Assembly (NCBI GenBank): GCA_963995525.1
Contig: OZ023209.1
Coordinates: 9,964,152 to 10,028,151, forward strand
From: Escarpia spicata
Taxonomy: Eukaryota; Annelida; Polychaeta; Sabellida; Siboglinidae
DNA length: 64,000 nt
Reading direction: 5' to 3'
Below the pieces are notes generated by a model. That model saw only the letters and a list, made by a program, of their open reading frames with translations, did no database searches and was not told where the DNA came from. Shown one piece after another: positions 41,758-53,336 of this stretch. A program made the position numbers and the translations under genes. Position 1 is the first letter of the stretch, and each line of letters opens with the position of its first letter.

Positions 41758-42865
41758 AGATTAAATGCATTGTAACAGCGTCTTATTGTCAATAGTTCCA
41801 TCAACAACACATATATTGGCTCTATAAATGGTTGTGTTATGCAAGACACTTTGGTCCCGTACATTCAAGTTGGTCAACCTCTAACAAACAGTGGTTATTA
41901 AAATGTCTGTATTGATCAACTGTAACATGCAACATCTATGAATGTTATTCAGTGAACGTTTCCACCTTGTTCTGTTCTTTTGTCACTTCTCGTACCACAT
42001 CCACCCCTGATATATGTTCTGGAAACAAAATGTTTACATACCAGTAAATGTGCTACCCATGTTCCAAAAATATTTTCCTAATGTTTATTATATTTCATAC
42101 GTTGGAAAGAGTGTAAATTATTTACAGAAAGAGCAAAGCTAAATTTTAAAAACGGTGGGACGATTGAACCAAGGAGTAACTACTCTACCTGAGTCAGTAC
42201 TTATGTTGGTACATGTCTCATTGTACAATGCATTACTGGATCGATCAACTCGGTAATACTAGTGATCCAAGTTCGTGCATCGCGCAATTCCGTGGCAAGG
42301 CTGTGTTGTCGCTGTTTTTCTAAAACCTAAGACTTACATTGAATGATGACATGTCAACCACCTTTATTCATTGCTACTGTCGGCTTAACATAAACCTTAA
42401 TCGATGCAATCAAACAGAAAATAACAAATGAAAAAAGTTTACGCCTGCGGGGCACTTAACTGTCGGAACAGGACGATGCACGAATTTAGGATACGTAACC
42501 CACACAAATTACAATAGCAATAGTCGAGACGAACTTGACACATCACTAATACTAACTGTTAGAACCGGTTCAAATTATGTTCAATGCATGTATATGGAAT
42601 ATCAAGTAATTAGTACGTGTCGTTATAACAGAAAGAACTAATCTCAAATGTTTGATTAGCGTGCACTCTCCGACCGCATCCACTTCGTTCCCGTGCGCGG
42701 CAGTACGTGCCAGGGCATTGGGCCGGGAATCATTGGCCAGCGCCAGTAGCTACGCATGATTCACTTACACTTACAGGTTAATGGACTGATTTAAGCCATT
42801 GGCCTTTGTTGGTGCCCATATCCTAGGCTATTCCAGTGCTTGTCGAGTCTGGCCTTAACATGTGT
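41758..42865. other. No gene seen
   Basis: Downstream flank of the Gypsy LTR. No protein similarity or repeat recognised. Confidence 0.4.
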
Positions 42866-42869
42866 GACG

Positions 42870-44275
42870 GTCTAGGCATCTACCACATGTTGTGGGAGCC
42901 TGTTCCACTGATCCACGGCTCTAACTGAGAAGTAATTCTGTCTGACCAGCAGTTTTGTTCTTTGCTTGAAAAGCTTTCTCGTGTGTCCTCGTGTTGCTGT
43001 ACTGTCCCTCTCCTGGAAGAAGTGACGAGCTTCAACTATGTCGATTCCGTTAAGTATTTTGTACGTTTCAATAAGGTCGCCTCTCTGACGTCGGTAATAC
43101 AACGAGTATAGGTTCAGTTGTTGTAATCGTTGTTCGTATGTGAGCTTTGCTATGCTGGTAACCAGCTTGGTTGTTTCGCTGTACGTTTTCGAGGATGTCA
43201 ATGTCATTTGCCAGATATGGGCACCATGCTTGTACACAAAACTCGAGGTGTGGACGGACATATGCCCGGTAGAGTGTCAAATGATTTATTGGTCATGTGC
43301 TTAAAAGTTCTCTTTACCATGCCAAGAGCTTGCATGGCTGTCTTTGCTGCTTTCTGGCATTGCACAGTCGGTTTTAGGTTGGTGGTCACCCACACCCCAA
43401 TGTCCTTTTCTTCATTTGTTGTCTCGAGGTTCACTATGGCTCCAGTCTGTGTGTCATAGTGTACGTTTTCTGTGGCGATTTCCACACTTGCATTAACTTG
43501 CATTTCTTGGGGTTGAATTGTAGCAACCATTCTTTACTCCAATCTTCGAGAGTGTCAATGTCAGTTTGCAGTTGGTCTTGGTCTTCCTGGTTACGGATTG
43601 TTGCGTATAGCTTCGTGTCATCGGCAAACAGCTTGATGCTGCAGTGGACCAGGTCTGGGATGTCATTCACATAGAGGATAAACAGAAGTGGTCCTATGAC
43701 AGATCCCTGGGGAACTCCACTGATGAAGGGGGCCCACTCTGACTTAGATCCGTTGATTACCACTTGCTGAGTTCTATTAGTCAGGAAAGTTTTCAGCCAT
43801 CGAACCACTTTGCCTCGGATGCCGTAGGCTTCTAGCTTCTTTACCAGTCTGCAGTGAGGAACTGTGTCGAACACTTTCTTGTACTCCAGGTATATGACGT
43901 CCAGACCGTATCCCTCGTCCAATGTTCGTGTCCATTCCTCAAAGGTCTCTAGTAAGTTGGTCAAACAGGACTTGCCTACCAGAAACCCATGCTGGTTATC
44001 GTTGATGATGATGTGTTCGTTGAAGAACTTGATCATGCTCTCTCTCTGACGATTGCTTCCAGAATCTTGCAGGGTATGGATGTTAGGCTGATTGGACGGT
44101 AGTTTCCAACCTTCTCTTTAGACCCCTTCTTGAAAATTGGTGTGACTAGGACTTGTTTCCAGTCTGTAGAGATTTGAGCAGTGTCTAATGATTGGCGAAA
44201 TATCCAGTACATCGGCTTAGCAAGGGTTTTGCTGCACTCTTTCAGTAGCCACGGGTGCAACGATTCGATTGTCGT
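42870..44275 (-). mobile_element. 5'-truncated LINE (RT to C-terminus)
   Basis: Minus strand: LHPWLLKECSKTLAKPMYWI, FKKGSKEKVGNYRPISLTSI, NQHGFLVGKSCLTNLLETFE, VIYLEYKKVFDTVPHCRLVK, VPQGSVIGPLLFILYVNDIP, LFADDTKLYATI, LLQFNPKKCKLM, then [37 protein letters not shown] and the RQNYFSVRAVDQWNRLPQHVV end near 42875. This is a CR1-like RT. Frameshifts occur near 43440, 43260 and 44030. The 5' end is cut at about 44275, ten bases before the target duplication of the giant palindrome. Confidence 0.88.
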
Positions 44276-44284
44276 TAGGCAAAT

Positions 44285-44290
44285 AACTCT
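44285..44290. repeat. Left target-site duplication AACTCT
   Basis: AACTCT directly precedes the terminal repeat AGTAGTAATAG. The same six bases directly follow the other end at 50337-50342. Confidence 0.8.
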
Positions 44291-44439
44291 AGTAGTAATA
44301 GAGGTGGTGTACGATGGACGCTGGCGCGCCCCGGAGGAAATCCCATGTTAAGAGATAGGGATTTTGCACCAGTTGAACGGCCGGGTTAAGAGATAGGGAT
44401 TTTTAACATGGGAAAGATAGGGATTTTTGCACCAGTTGA

Positions 44440-44765
44440 CGGCCGGGTTAAAGCACAGGCCATTTTTATCCCATGTTAAAGCATAGGGAATTTTATCGCA
44501 AAGGTATCCGACCACTTTTTGGATTTTTCTCCATGTTAAAGCATAGGGAATTTTATCGCAAAGGTATCCGACCACTTTGGGGATTTTTCTCCATGTTAAA
44601 GCATAGGGAATTTTCACCCCATGTTAAAGCATAGGGAATTTTATCGCAAAGGTATCCAACCACTTTTGGGATTTTTCTCCATGTTAAAGCATAGGGAATT
44701 TTCACCACATTTTAAAGCATAGGCTCTATTATCGTAAAGGTATGCGACCACTTTTTGAATAAAAT
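44440..44765. repeat. Left-arm minisatellite
   Basis: Repeats of 'atgttaaagcataggga', 'ttttatcgcaaaggtatcc' and 'gaccactttttggattttt', about four to five units with a full unit near 60 bp and a shorter variant near 28 bp. Confidence 0.85.
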
Positions 44766-46109
44766 AAAATACCGAACAACATTTGAATATGTCACACACG
44801 AGATTGCTTGGCCCGGAGGCCGAGTCTGTGCCAAGGGATCGAACCCTTATTTGGTTGACTATGACATGTCGAAAACGTGGTGTTGTAATAAGGGGTAATG
44901 TGTAATAAAAGGGTTATGAATTCAGCGGAGACCGTTTTGTCTGAAGTAATGTATACGAAATGTAGACTACATATAGGACTATGTTACATCAGAGCGTATA
45001 GCCTCGTTTTTTCGAACAGAGTGACCATTTTGGAATTAGACCTTTGGTGTCTCTTATAAAACCCGTACTCGACACTGCAACAGGGCAAAGAAAAGGCTTG
45101 TGCAAGCACGCGCACCCTGTATGACGTCATGGTACGCGCAATAATTATATACGTGATGTGAGTTGGTCAAGCAGGTTGGTTAGGTATTGTTTTGTGCTTT
45201 TGCACTTGAATGTAATCTCATCATTTTATGTTATGGGCAGTGACATACTATAGTGAGTGAAAAATGTCCCTGTTAACTGGTATGAACTGGTATAAATCAA
45301 GGCTCTGTGTTGAAAAAACATCCGTGTATTTGTCCCGTGTTAAGTCATAGGGAATTATACGAACTTATCTGCTAAAACATTCAAACTACCAGCTATCTGT
45401 GTAATATTTTGGTCAAACTGTTTGTCATGTAACAGTATTTGTCATACGAGATTTGTACTTACCAACTGTCACAGTTGAAAGCCTGTATACAAACTGGTTC
45501 CAAACTGGTGTCAAACTGTTTTGAAGAGGTTTTCCTTGTTCAAGTCTCATCTGTATTTCATCTGTGCCCAGAGACCAACAATACTGTTTCAGCATTTTAT
45601 CATGCTGGTGTTCTTAACCTATACGTGTGTACGTATGTACGTATATGTATAATTGCGTTCAACAGCATTATTAAATAAATAAACACGCTATGTGCGATGC
45701 GCAATGTTGACTCGATCGCCTTGACATCAAAGATCATATATCAATACAAGACGGCGCAGTGCTCACTATCTACATTGTTCGAGGAAAGTAAAGCGTCATG
45801 ATAGAACAATATACTAGTGTATTAGTTATTGTCTGTAAGAACTATAGCGAACACCAGTATCAATCAGTATAATTCAAACAAAACTGATAACGAATGCTCT
45901 GCATGTTCGAAGAACAGTAGACTAGTGTTGTTATTATTATATTAGCGATTAAATTCGTGTCTCTTATAAAACCCGTACTCAAGACCTGTCTGGACATGTT
46001 TGTTTGCTGCGGGCGTGAGTGCGCGTACCATGTATGACATCATTAAACTGCTACGCACAGTACAAGAGACAAGACTATGGACGAGACAAGAAACGAGACT
46101 ACGGACGGC

Positions 46110-47083
46110 ACATCAGAATAGACGTGTTACCGCGTAAGATTCCACCAAAAAGATGGAATTCCATCAGAATAGACGTGTTACCGCGTAAGATTCCACCACC
46201 ACCATCACCACAATTCCATCAGAATAAACGGGTTATCGCGTGAGATTCCACCACCACCACCACCACAATTCCAACACAATAGACGGGATATCGCGTGAGA
46301 TTCCACCACAATAGACGGGTTATCGCGTGAGATTCCACCACCACAAAGGGAAGCAAATAGGCGTGTTATCGCGTGAGATTTGCTTCAAAAGGAAGCAAAT
46401 AGACGGGTTATCGCGTGAGATCCCTCAAAAGGAAGCAAAGCAAATAGACGGGTTATCGCGTGAGATTCCATCAAAAAGATAATACATACACAACATACAA
46501 TACACACACACAACTTACACAACACACACACCACATACACAACACGCACAACATATACAACATACACAACATACAATACACACACAACATACTCAACACA
46601 CAACATACACAACACACGTCCAACATACACAACACACGCCCAACACACAACATACAACACTTACACAACATACACCACACATACAACACACACAACTTAC
46701 ACAACACACACACAACACAAAACACGCACAACATATACAATACACACGCAACATACTCAACATACACAACATACTCAACACACAACATACACAATACACG
46801 CACAACGTACAACACATACACAACATACTCAACATACACAACACACGCTCAACATACAACACATACACAACACACACAACATACAACACATACACAACTT
46901 ACCCAGCACACACACACAACATATACAACATACAATACACACTCAACATACACAACACACGCCCAACACACAACATACAACACATACAGAACATACACAA
47001 CACACCCAACATACCCAACACACAACTTACACAACACACACACAACACACAACACATACACAACACGCACAACATACATTGTA
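46110..47083. repeat. Left-arm inner satellites
   Basis: First imperfect repeats built on 'gggttatcgcgtgagattcc' with CCACCA runs, then about 600 bp of ACA-rich 11-16-bp units up to the fold point. Confidence 0.85.
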
Positions 47084-48100
47084 TGTTGTGCGTGTTGTAT
47101 GTGTTGTGTATATTGTGTGTTGGGTATGTTGTATGTGTTGTGTATGTTGTGTGTGTGTTGTGTATGTGTTGTATGTTGGGCGTGTGTTGTGTATGTTGTG
47201 TGTGTGTGTATTGTATGTTGTGTGTGTGTTGAGTATGTTGTGTGAGTATTGTGTGTTGTGTATGCGTTGTATGTTGTGTGTTAGGCGTGTGTTGTGTACG
47301 TTGAGTGTGTTGGGCGTGTGTTGAGTATGTTGTGTGTGTATTGTATGTTGTGTGTGTGCGTGTGTTGTATATGTTGTGCGTGTGTTGTATATGTTGTGTG
47401 TGTTGTGTAAGTTGTGTATGTTGTATGTGTTGTGTGTGTTGTGTAAGTTGTGTATGTTGTGTGTCTTGTGTGTGTTGAGTATGTTGTGTGTTGGGCGTAT
47501 GTTGTGTGTGTATTGTATGTTGTGTGTGTGTGTTGTATATGTTGTATGTGTTGTGTGTATGTTGTGTGTGTTTTGTGTATGTTGTTTGTGATGTGTGTGT
47601 GTATTGTATGTTGTGTATGTATTATCTTTTTGATGGAATCTCAAGCGATAACCCGTCTATTGTGGTGGAATTCCATCTTTTTGATGGAATCTTACGCGAT
47701 AACCCGCCTATTTGCTTTGCTTTGCTTCCTTTTGAGGGATCTCACGCGATAACCCGTCTATTTGCTTCCTTTTGAAGCAAATCTCACGCGATAACACGTC
47801 TATTTGCTTCCTTTTGTAGTGGTGGAATCTCACGCGATAACCCGTCTATTGTGGTAGAATTGTGGTGGTGGTGGAAACTCACGCGATAACCCGTCTATTG
47901 TGGTGGAGTGGTGGTGGTGGAATCTTACGCGGTAACACGTCTATTCTGATGGAATTCCATCTTTTTGGTGGAATCTTACGTGGTAACACGTCTATTCTGA
48001 TGTGCCATCCGTAGTCTCGTCTCTTGTTTCGTCCATAATCTCGTCTCTTGTTTCGTCCATAGTCTCGTCTCTTGTTTCGTCCATAGTCTCGTCTCTTGTT
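47084..48100. repeat. Right-arm inner satellites
   Basis: The reverse complement of the left inner satellites: TGT-rich units to 47625, then 'cacgcgataacccgtctat' repeats to 48010, then four copies of a 24-bp unit 'gtctcgtctcttgtttcgtc' (+cata) at 48012-48100. The left arm has only about two of the last unit. Confidence 0.85.
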
Positions 48101-49424
48101 ACTGCGTGTAGCAGTTTAATGATGTCATACAGGGTACGCGCACTCACGCCCGCAGCAAACAAACATGTCCAGACAGGTCTCGAGTACGGGTTTTATAAGA
48201 GACACGAATTTAATCGCTGTCTAATATAATAATAACAACACTAGTCTACTGCTCTTCGAACATGCAGAGCATTCGTTATCAGTTTTGTTTGAATTATACT
48301 GATTGATACTGGTGTTCGCTAGTTCTTACAGACAATAGCTAATACACTAGTCTATTGTTCTATCATGACGCTTCACTTTCCTCGAACAATGTAGATAGTG
48401 AGCACTGCGCCGTCTTGTATTGATATATGATCTTTGATGTCAAGGCGATCGAGTCAACATTGCGCATCGCACATAGCGTGTTTATTTATTTAATAATGCT
48501 GTTGAACGCAATTATACATATACGTACATACGTACACACGTATAGGTTAAGAACACCAGCATGATAAAATGCTGAAACAATATTGTTGGTCTCTGGGCAC
48601 AGATGAAATACAGATGAGACTTGAACAAGGAAAACCTCTTCAAAACAGTTTGACACCAGTTTGGAACCAGTTTGTATACAGGCTTTCAACTGTGACAGTT
48701 GGTAAGTACAAATCTCGTATGACAAATACTGTTACATGACAAACAGTTTGACCAAAATATTACACAGATAGCTGGTAGTTTGAATGTTTTAGCAGATAAG
48801 TTCGTATAATTCCCTATGACTTAACACGGGACAAATACACGGATGTTTTTTCAACACAGAGCCTTGATTTATACCAGTTCATACCAGTTAACAGGGACAT
48901 TTTTCACTCACTATAGTATGTCACTGCCCATAACATAATATGATGAGATTATATTCAAGTGCAAAAGCACAAAACAATACCTAACCAAATCACTAACTGC
49001 TTGACCAACTCACATCACGTATATAATTACTGCGCGTACCATGACGTCATACAGGGTGCGCGTGCTTGCACAAGCCTTTTTTTGCCCTGTTGCAGTGTCG
49101 AGTACGGGTTTTATAAGAGACACCAAAGGTCTAATTCCAAAATGGTCACTCTGTTCGAAAAAACGAGGCTATACGCTCTGATGTAACATAGTCCTATATG
49201 TAGTCTACATTTCGTATACATTACTTCAGACAAAACGGTCTCCGCTGAATTTATAATCCTTTTATTACACATTACCCCTTATTACAACACCACATTTTCG
49301 ACATGTCATAGTCAACCAAATAAGGGTTCGATCCCTTGGCGGAGCCTCGGCCTACGGGCCAAGCAATCTCGTGTGTGACATATTCAAATGTTGTTCGGTA
49401 TATTTTATTTTATTCAAAAAGTGG

Positions 49425-50045
49425 TCGGATACCTTTGCGATAAAATTCCCTATGCTTTAACATGGAGAAAAATCAAAAAAGTGGTCGGATACCTTTGCAA
49501 TATAATTCCCTATGCTTTAACATGGGGTGAAAATTCCCTATGCTTTAATATGGAGAAAAATCCTAAAAGTGGTCGGATACCTTTGCGATAAAATTCCCTA
49601 TGCTTTAACATGGGGTGAAAATTCCCTATGCTTTAACATGGAAAAAAATCCCCAAAGTGGTCGGATACCTTTGCGATAAAATTCCCTATGCTTTAACATG
49701 GAGAAAAATCCCAAAAGTGGTCGGATACCTTTGCGATAAAATTCCCTGTGCTTTAACATGGGATGAAAATTCCCTATGCTTTAACATGGAGAAAAATCCC
49801 AAAAGTGGTCGGATACCTTTGCGATATAATTCCCTATGCTTTAACATGGGGTGAAAATTCCCTATGCTTTAATATGGAGAAAAATCCTAAAAGTGGTCGG
49901 ATACCTTTGCGATAAAATTCCCTATGCTTTAACATGGGGTGAAAATTCCCTATGCTTTAACATGGAAAAAAATCCAAAAAGTGGTCGGATACCTTTGCGA
50001 TAAAATTCCCTATGCTTTAACATGGGATAAAAATGGCCTATGCTT
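49425..50045. repeat. Right-arm minisatellite (60-bp unit)
   Basis: About eight to ten units of 'catggagaaaaatcccaaaa' + 'gtggtcggatacctttgcga' + 'taaaattccctatgctttaa', interspersed with a 28-bp short form. This is roughly twice the left-arm array. Confidence 0.9.
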
Positions 50046-50336
50046 TAACCCGGCCGTTCACTGGTGCAAAATCCGTATCTCGAAAACCATTTTGCGACTA
50101 CTTTCGTCAACGAACTCCAGTCAAAGATAAGTTTTGGTGCAATCCTATCTCTTAACATGGGAAAATCTCCTATCTTTAACCCGGCCGTCAACTGGTGCAA
50201 AAATCCCTATCTTTCCCATGTTAAAAATCCCTATCTCTTAACCTGGCCGTTCAACTGGTGCAAAATCCCTATCTCTTAACATGGGATTTCCTCCGGGGCG
50301 CGCCAGCGTCCATCGTACACCACCTCTATTACTACT

Positions 50337-50342
50337 AACTCT
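50337..50342. repeat. Right target-site duplication AACTCT
   Basis: Direct repeat of 44285-44290. Confidence 0.8.
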
Positions 50343-50739
50343 ATTTTAACAGCGTGATTGACGTAACAAGGAAGCCTATGTATTTGCAAACTGACTATGT
50401 GTACACTTAACGACATGTCAGTGTTTTTATTTAATTAAAACCAGACTTTATCGTCCACATACCGCATTTGTTTACCATGTCTGCGTGTTTATATGTGCGA
50501 GGCATCCTTTAAAATCTCGTTCGCAAGAGAGTTCGATCGGAAGGTAAAATACATCAACATCTTGGGAAACCCCATCTTCGTTGTTTGTTTGCAAATGCGG
50601 TGTACATTCACTTTCGTAAAATGCATTACAAATGGTAATTAACTCAGAATGCAGCTTTAAAATTATCGATCTGACATTTCCGTGCAAGAACAAATCAGCA
50701 GCGTCTGTCGTGCCTCTTTTCTTGAATTAAGACGTACTG

Positions 50740-52615
50740 TGTCCATCCGGCCGTATCTTTCTAAAAAGAGCCTCTGCTAGACTTGTCACGGCTTTAAGAA
50801 CTTCCCGTTTTTATTATTGCAATTCGGTTTTTACTGGTATGCCTGCTGAACAGAAAGTCCATTACAGAAGATTCAGAGCAGTGCAGCATGGGCCATCGCT
50901 CGTTCTAAAGAAACGTAAGCGAGACAATGTGACGCCAGTGTTTCAGGAACTCCATTGGCTGCATGTAAAGTTCCGATGTCAGAACAAGGTGGCAACTTTT
51001 GCGTACCGCCATTTTGACGGGTCACTCCCACCTTACCTTTCTCTCTACATACAAAACGTCACGCACCCTCAGGTCCTCCAGAGAGGAGCTGTTAACAACA
51101 CGTAAACGTCACCTTAAGTCTGTTGGTGAGCGTTCTTTTAGCTTCACCGCACCTACTCTGGAATTCACTGCCTGCCTGTCTACGAAATATCCCTACTCCA
51201 TCTGAATTTAAATCTCGGTTAAAGACATATGTGTTCCGACAACCGTTCTCTCTGTGGTCCCATATATTAAACACTTGTTAATGTATGGCGGCCCATGTTT
51301 TTCTACTTGAGTAGTCTATGTTATGTATGTAACATGTTGAAATCTTATTTGTTCGCTCATCTCTAGAGTGCACCACATTACATTGATGTTCACCGTTAGC
51401 TCGACTTTAAATCAGCGTCAGCTCGACTTTAATTATTGTGTGACGTAGCGCGTCTCATCCGGGCACCACAACAGCCATGTTCGCGTCTTGTTGCGGTGAA
51501 ACTGTTTAAATCAACGGTAATAATTGCATTTTAAGCCACACACCTTATTTAGTTACGTCCGACTTATACGATTACTAGTGCTGTTTGTGACGTAGATCAA
51601 TATTGTTTACTCAATAGACCGTTAGATGTTCTGTATTCCGTTCGCTGTGCTAATTAATGTCAACAAGTGCCCGTAGGCCAGGCTTGCGTCGATGACACTG
51701 ACGGCTGACAATCTAATAGTAACCATAGACTATGCTCAGCGTATGTTCGTTAGCCTTTTGTATGCGTTCGTAATTGTAATAATAACATATGTCATCATGT
51801 TGATACAGGCAATTGCCGTGTAGTCTTGTACTTGCCACTGTAGGCTAATTACTGCATGATGAGCTCATGTTATAATATAGGCTAGACTGCTGCATAGTAT
51901 AGTACGCTACTGTAGCCGTAGGCGCAATCATTGCTACGCTTACACTGTAGGCTCTATTTATAGGCTGTCATTTTGAGTAATTGTACAATCGTCGCAGTTA
52001 CACACAGGCATTGTAGGCATGTTACTATCAGTCGATCCATTTTACAGCGTGCTGAACAACCGCGGGCACACTCGGTGCAAGAAGTGAACTAGCCTACACA
52101 TGTAGACTGCGGACTGCCGCATGAATGTCGCCTCTCAAGGGTGCATTTGTGAAATGATGCCTTCTAGACTATATTGTACCTGATTATATAATAATTATAT
52201 AATAATATGTCGTGTTAACAATTGTTGCGGGTAGTTAGTTTACTGCTTATTGTTATTTAATTATCAACGTATACTGCATTTGCTAGGCTAACTAGGTCTA
52301 CCTTTTGCTCAGACGGACCAACTGAAACTGATAACATGCATGCATGATGATGGTAACGTAGTGCGTAGCAGACTGCAATTGTAGACAACCTCTCACCGGT
52401 CCTATAATGTAATGCATGTCAAATGGCGCATCTATTCACTGTATTTTGCATTCCGTTGTCAGGGTGTGTTTGGTGTTTCCCGTCAATAAACCTGCAACCC
52501 CGTCAAAGTTTGGAGTTGTTACATGTATATATGCGAGTATGAATGATATGTACTAGCGCACTGATTTTTTTGCCTAAAACGATTTGCGCTATATAAGAGC
52601 TATCCATTATTATTA
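50740..52615 (+). mobile_element. LINE 3' end, split by a solo LTR
   Basis: Plus-strand frames read TGMPAEQKVHYRRFRAVQHG, LVLKKRKRDNVTPVFQELHW, KVATFAYRHFDGSLPPYLSL, then after shifts RHLKSVGERSFSFTAPTLEF, the C-terminus of a Rex/CR1-like ORF2. Beyond the solo LTR (51328-52523) the LINE 3' tail resumes ('gcgctatataagagctatcc', then ATTATTATTA at 52585-52615). Confidence 0.75.
51328..52523 (+). mobile_element. Solo LTR of the Gypsy family at 37.8-41.8 kb
   Basis: TGTAACATGTTG to TGTTACA, 1196 bp, matching the 3' LTR at 40539-41757 almost base for base. The flanking tgta on both sides is a probable 4-5-bp target duplication (exact frame ambiguous because the LTR begins TGTA). This is the usual product of LTR-LTR recombination. 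Confidence 0.88.
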
Positions 52616-53276
52616 AGATCTTACGGTTTTTCGCAAATTGTAATTAATATGGTTGTATTTACGCACACAATGCACGACCTAAAAAGTTGCTACTCCTTAT
52701 TTCGAATATCTAGATATACGTTGATGTAGGATGACCGGTTCATAAATTAGGGCCATTTTACAAATATTCCGCCAGGTGGCGTAATGTTAATATTGCTCTA
52801 CCATGATAACAATAGACGTGCAAGATTACTTTCTTCATATAATATCAATTATTTTTGATTGGCAGAAGTTCGGTGTTCATTTTGCAATTTAGTCTAGGTT
52901 GGGCGATGTTTAGAGTTAAATTGATTGGCTAAGGGTGGAAAAAGTTAGGAAATAAATTGTTTTCTTGAAGAGCACGATTTTATGGTTTTTCGCAAATAAC
53001 GTCAATATAGCTGCCTGCACGCAAAAATTACATTAGACCAAAGCAATTAGATACCAAGCATAGTCACTGTACGCAGTAACAATGGGGCGGCCATTGATTT
53101 TTACGAGCGTGCGCTATCTGGCGTCGATGAACTAACCGCGTTGTGGCGCCCATGTAAACAAATAGGAAAACGGTTAATACGTTACGTATTTGAGGCAACA
53201 ATCACCACTCAGACGAACAACGATCAATGGAATTATCAACAACGCCGAAAAAGTGTCAGGCGCCGGGACACTGCCA
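52616..53276. other. No gene seen
   Basis: AT-rich sequence. It could contain the promoter and 5' UTR of the candidate exon at 53277. Confidence 0.35.
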
Positions 53277-53336
53277 ATGAATCAAATCAGATGGCTGTTG
53301 TCAGTGTTGTTGACACTGTCAGTCGGTGTTGTACTG
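53277..53336 (+). CDS. Candidate first coding exon with signal peptide
   Basis: ATG at 53277 (CTGCCAATGA context) opens MNQIRWLLSVLLTLSVGVVL, a textbook signal peptide, and runs straight into a consensus donor (CTG|GTGAGT). Upstream sequence is GC-richer than its surroundings, as expected for a 5' UTR. No downstream exon could be joined: the following DNA is AT-rich and then transposon. It may be the first exon of a gene interrupted or continued far away, or chance. Confidence 0.35.

Larger units (their letters stand above)
44291..50336. mobile_element. 6.05-kb palindromic (foldback) element without coding capacity
   Basis: Both ends read AGTAGTAATAGAGGTGGTGT inward and are flanked by AACTCT on each side. 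The whole element is one inverted repeat folded at about 47083 (acatacattgtatgt). Left-arm blocks, outside to inside: terminal repeat; 'catgttaagagataggga' block (44343-44440); 60-bp minisatellite (44460-44760); a spacer of about 1.3 kb (44765-46020); 'cgggttatcgcgtgagattcca' repeats (46110-46475); CA-rich 'acaacatacacaac' satellite (46485-47083). The right arm has the same blocks in reverse order: 47084-47625, 47630-48010, 48110-49420, 49425-50045, 50045-50290. Arms differ by point changes and by repeat number, so they are not a simple assembly mirror. No transposase or other protein is encoded. The 6-bp duplication with AGT termini recalls Maverick/Polinton elements, which would make this a non-autonomous derivative. 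That link is an inference. Confidence 0.85.

Noticed and set aside
44348..44617. Repeated 'KIPYALTWRKIPKVVGYLCD' ORFs here and at 49388-50130
   Set aside because: A 60-bp minisatellite (a multiple of three) gives an open periodic frame. There is no start context or splice evidence, and the same sequence in the other arm is inverted.
45439..45678. 79-residue ORF present in both palindrome arms
   Set aside because: Duplicated because the arms are duplicated. Low-complexity ending, no homology recognised, no sign of coding constraint.
46385..47752. Long Tyr/Val/Cys and Thr/His-rich ORFs of 200-260 residues
   Set aside because: They follow the ACA/TGT satellites of the palindrome in both directions and mirror each other. 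Lack of stops reflects repeat composition.
48012..48100. Possible CRISPR-like array (24-bp units)
   Set aside because: Units are directly adjacent without spacers, and it is animal DNA. This is a short minisatellite.
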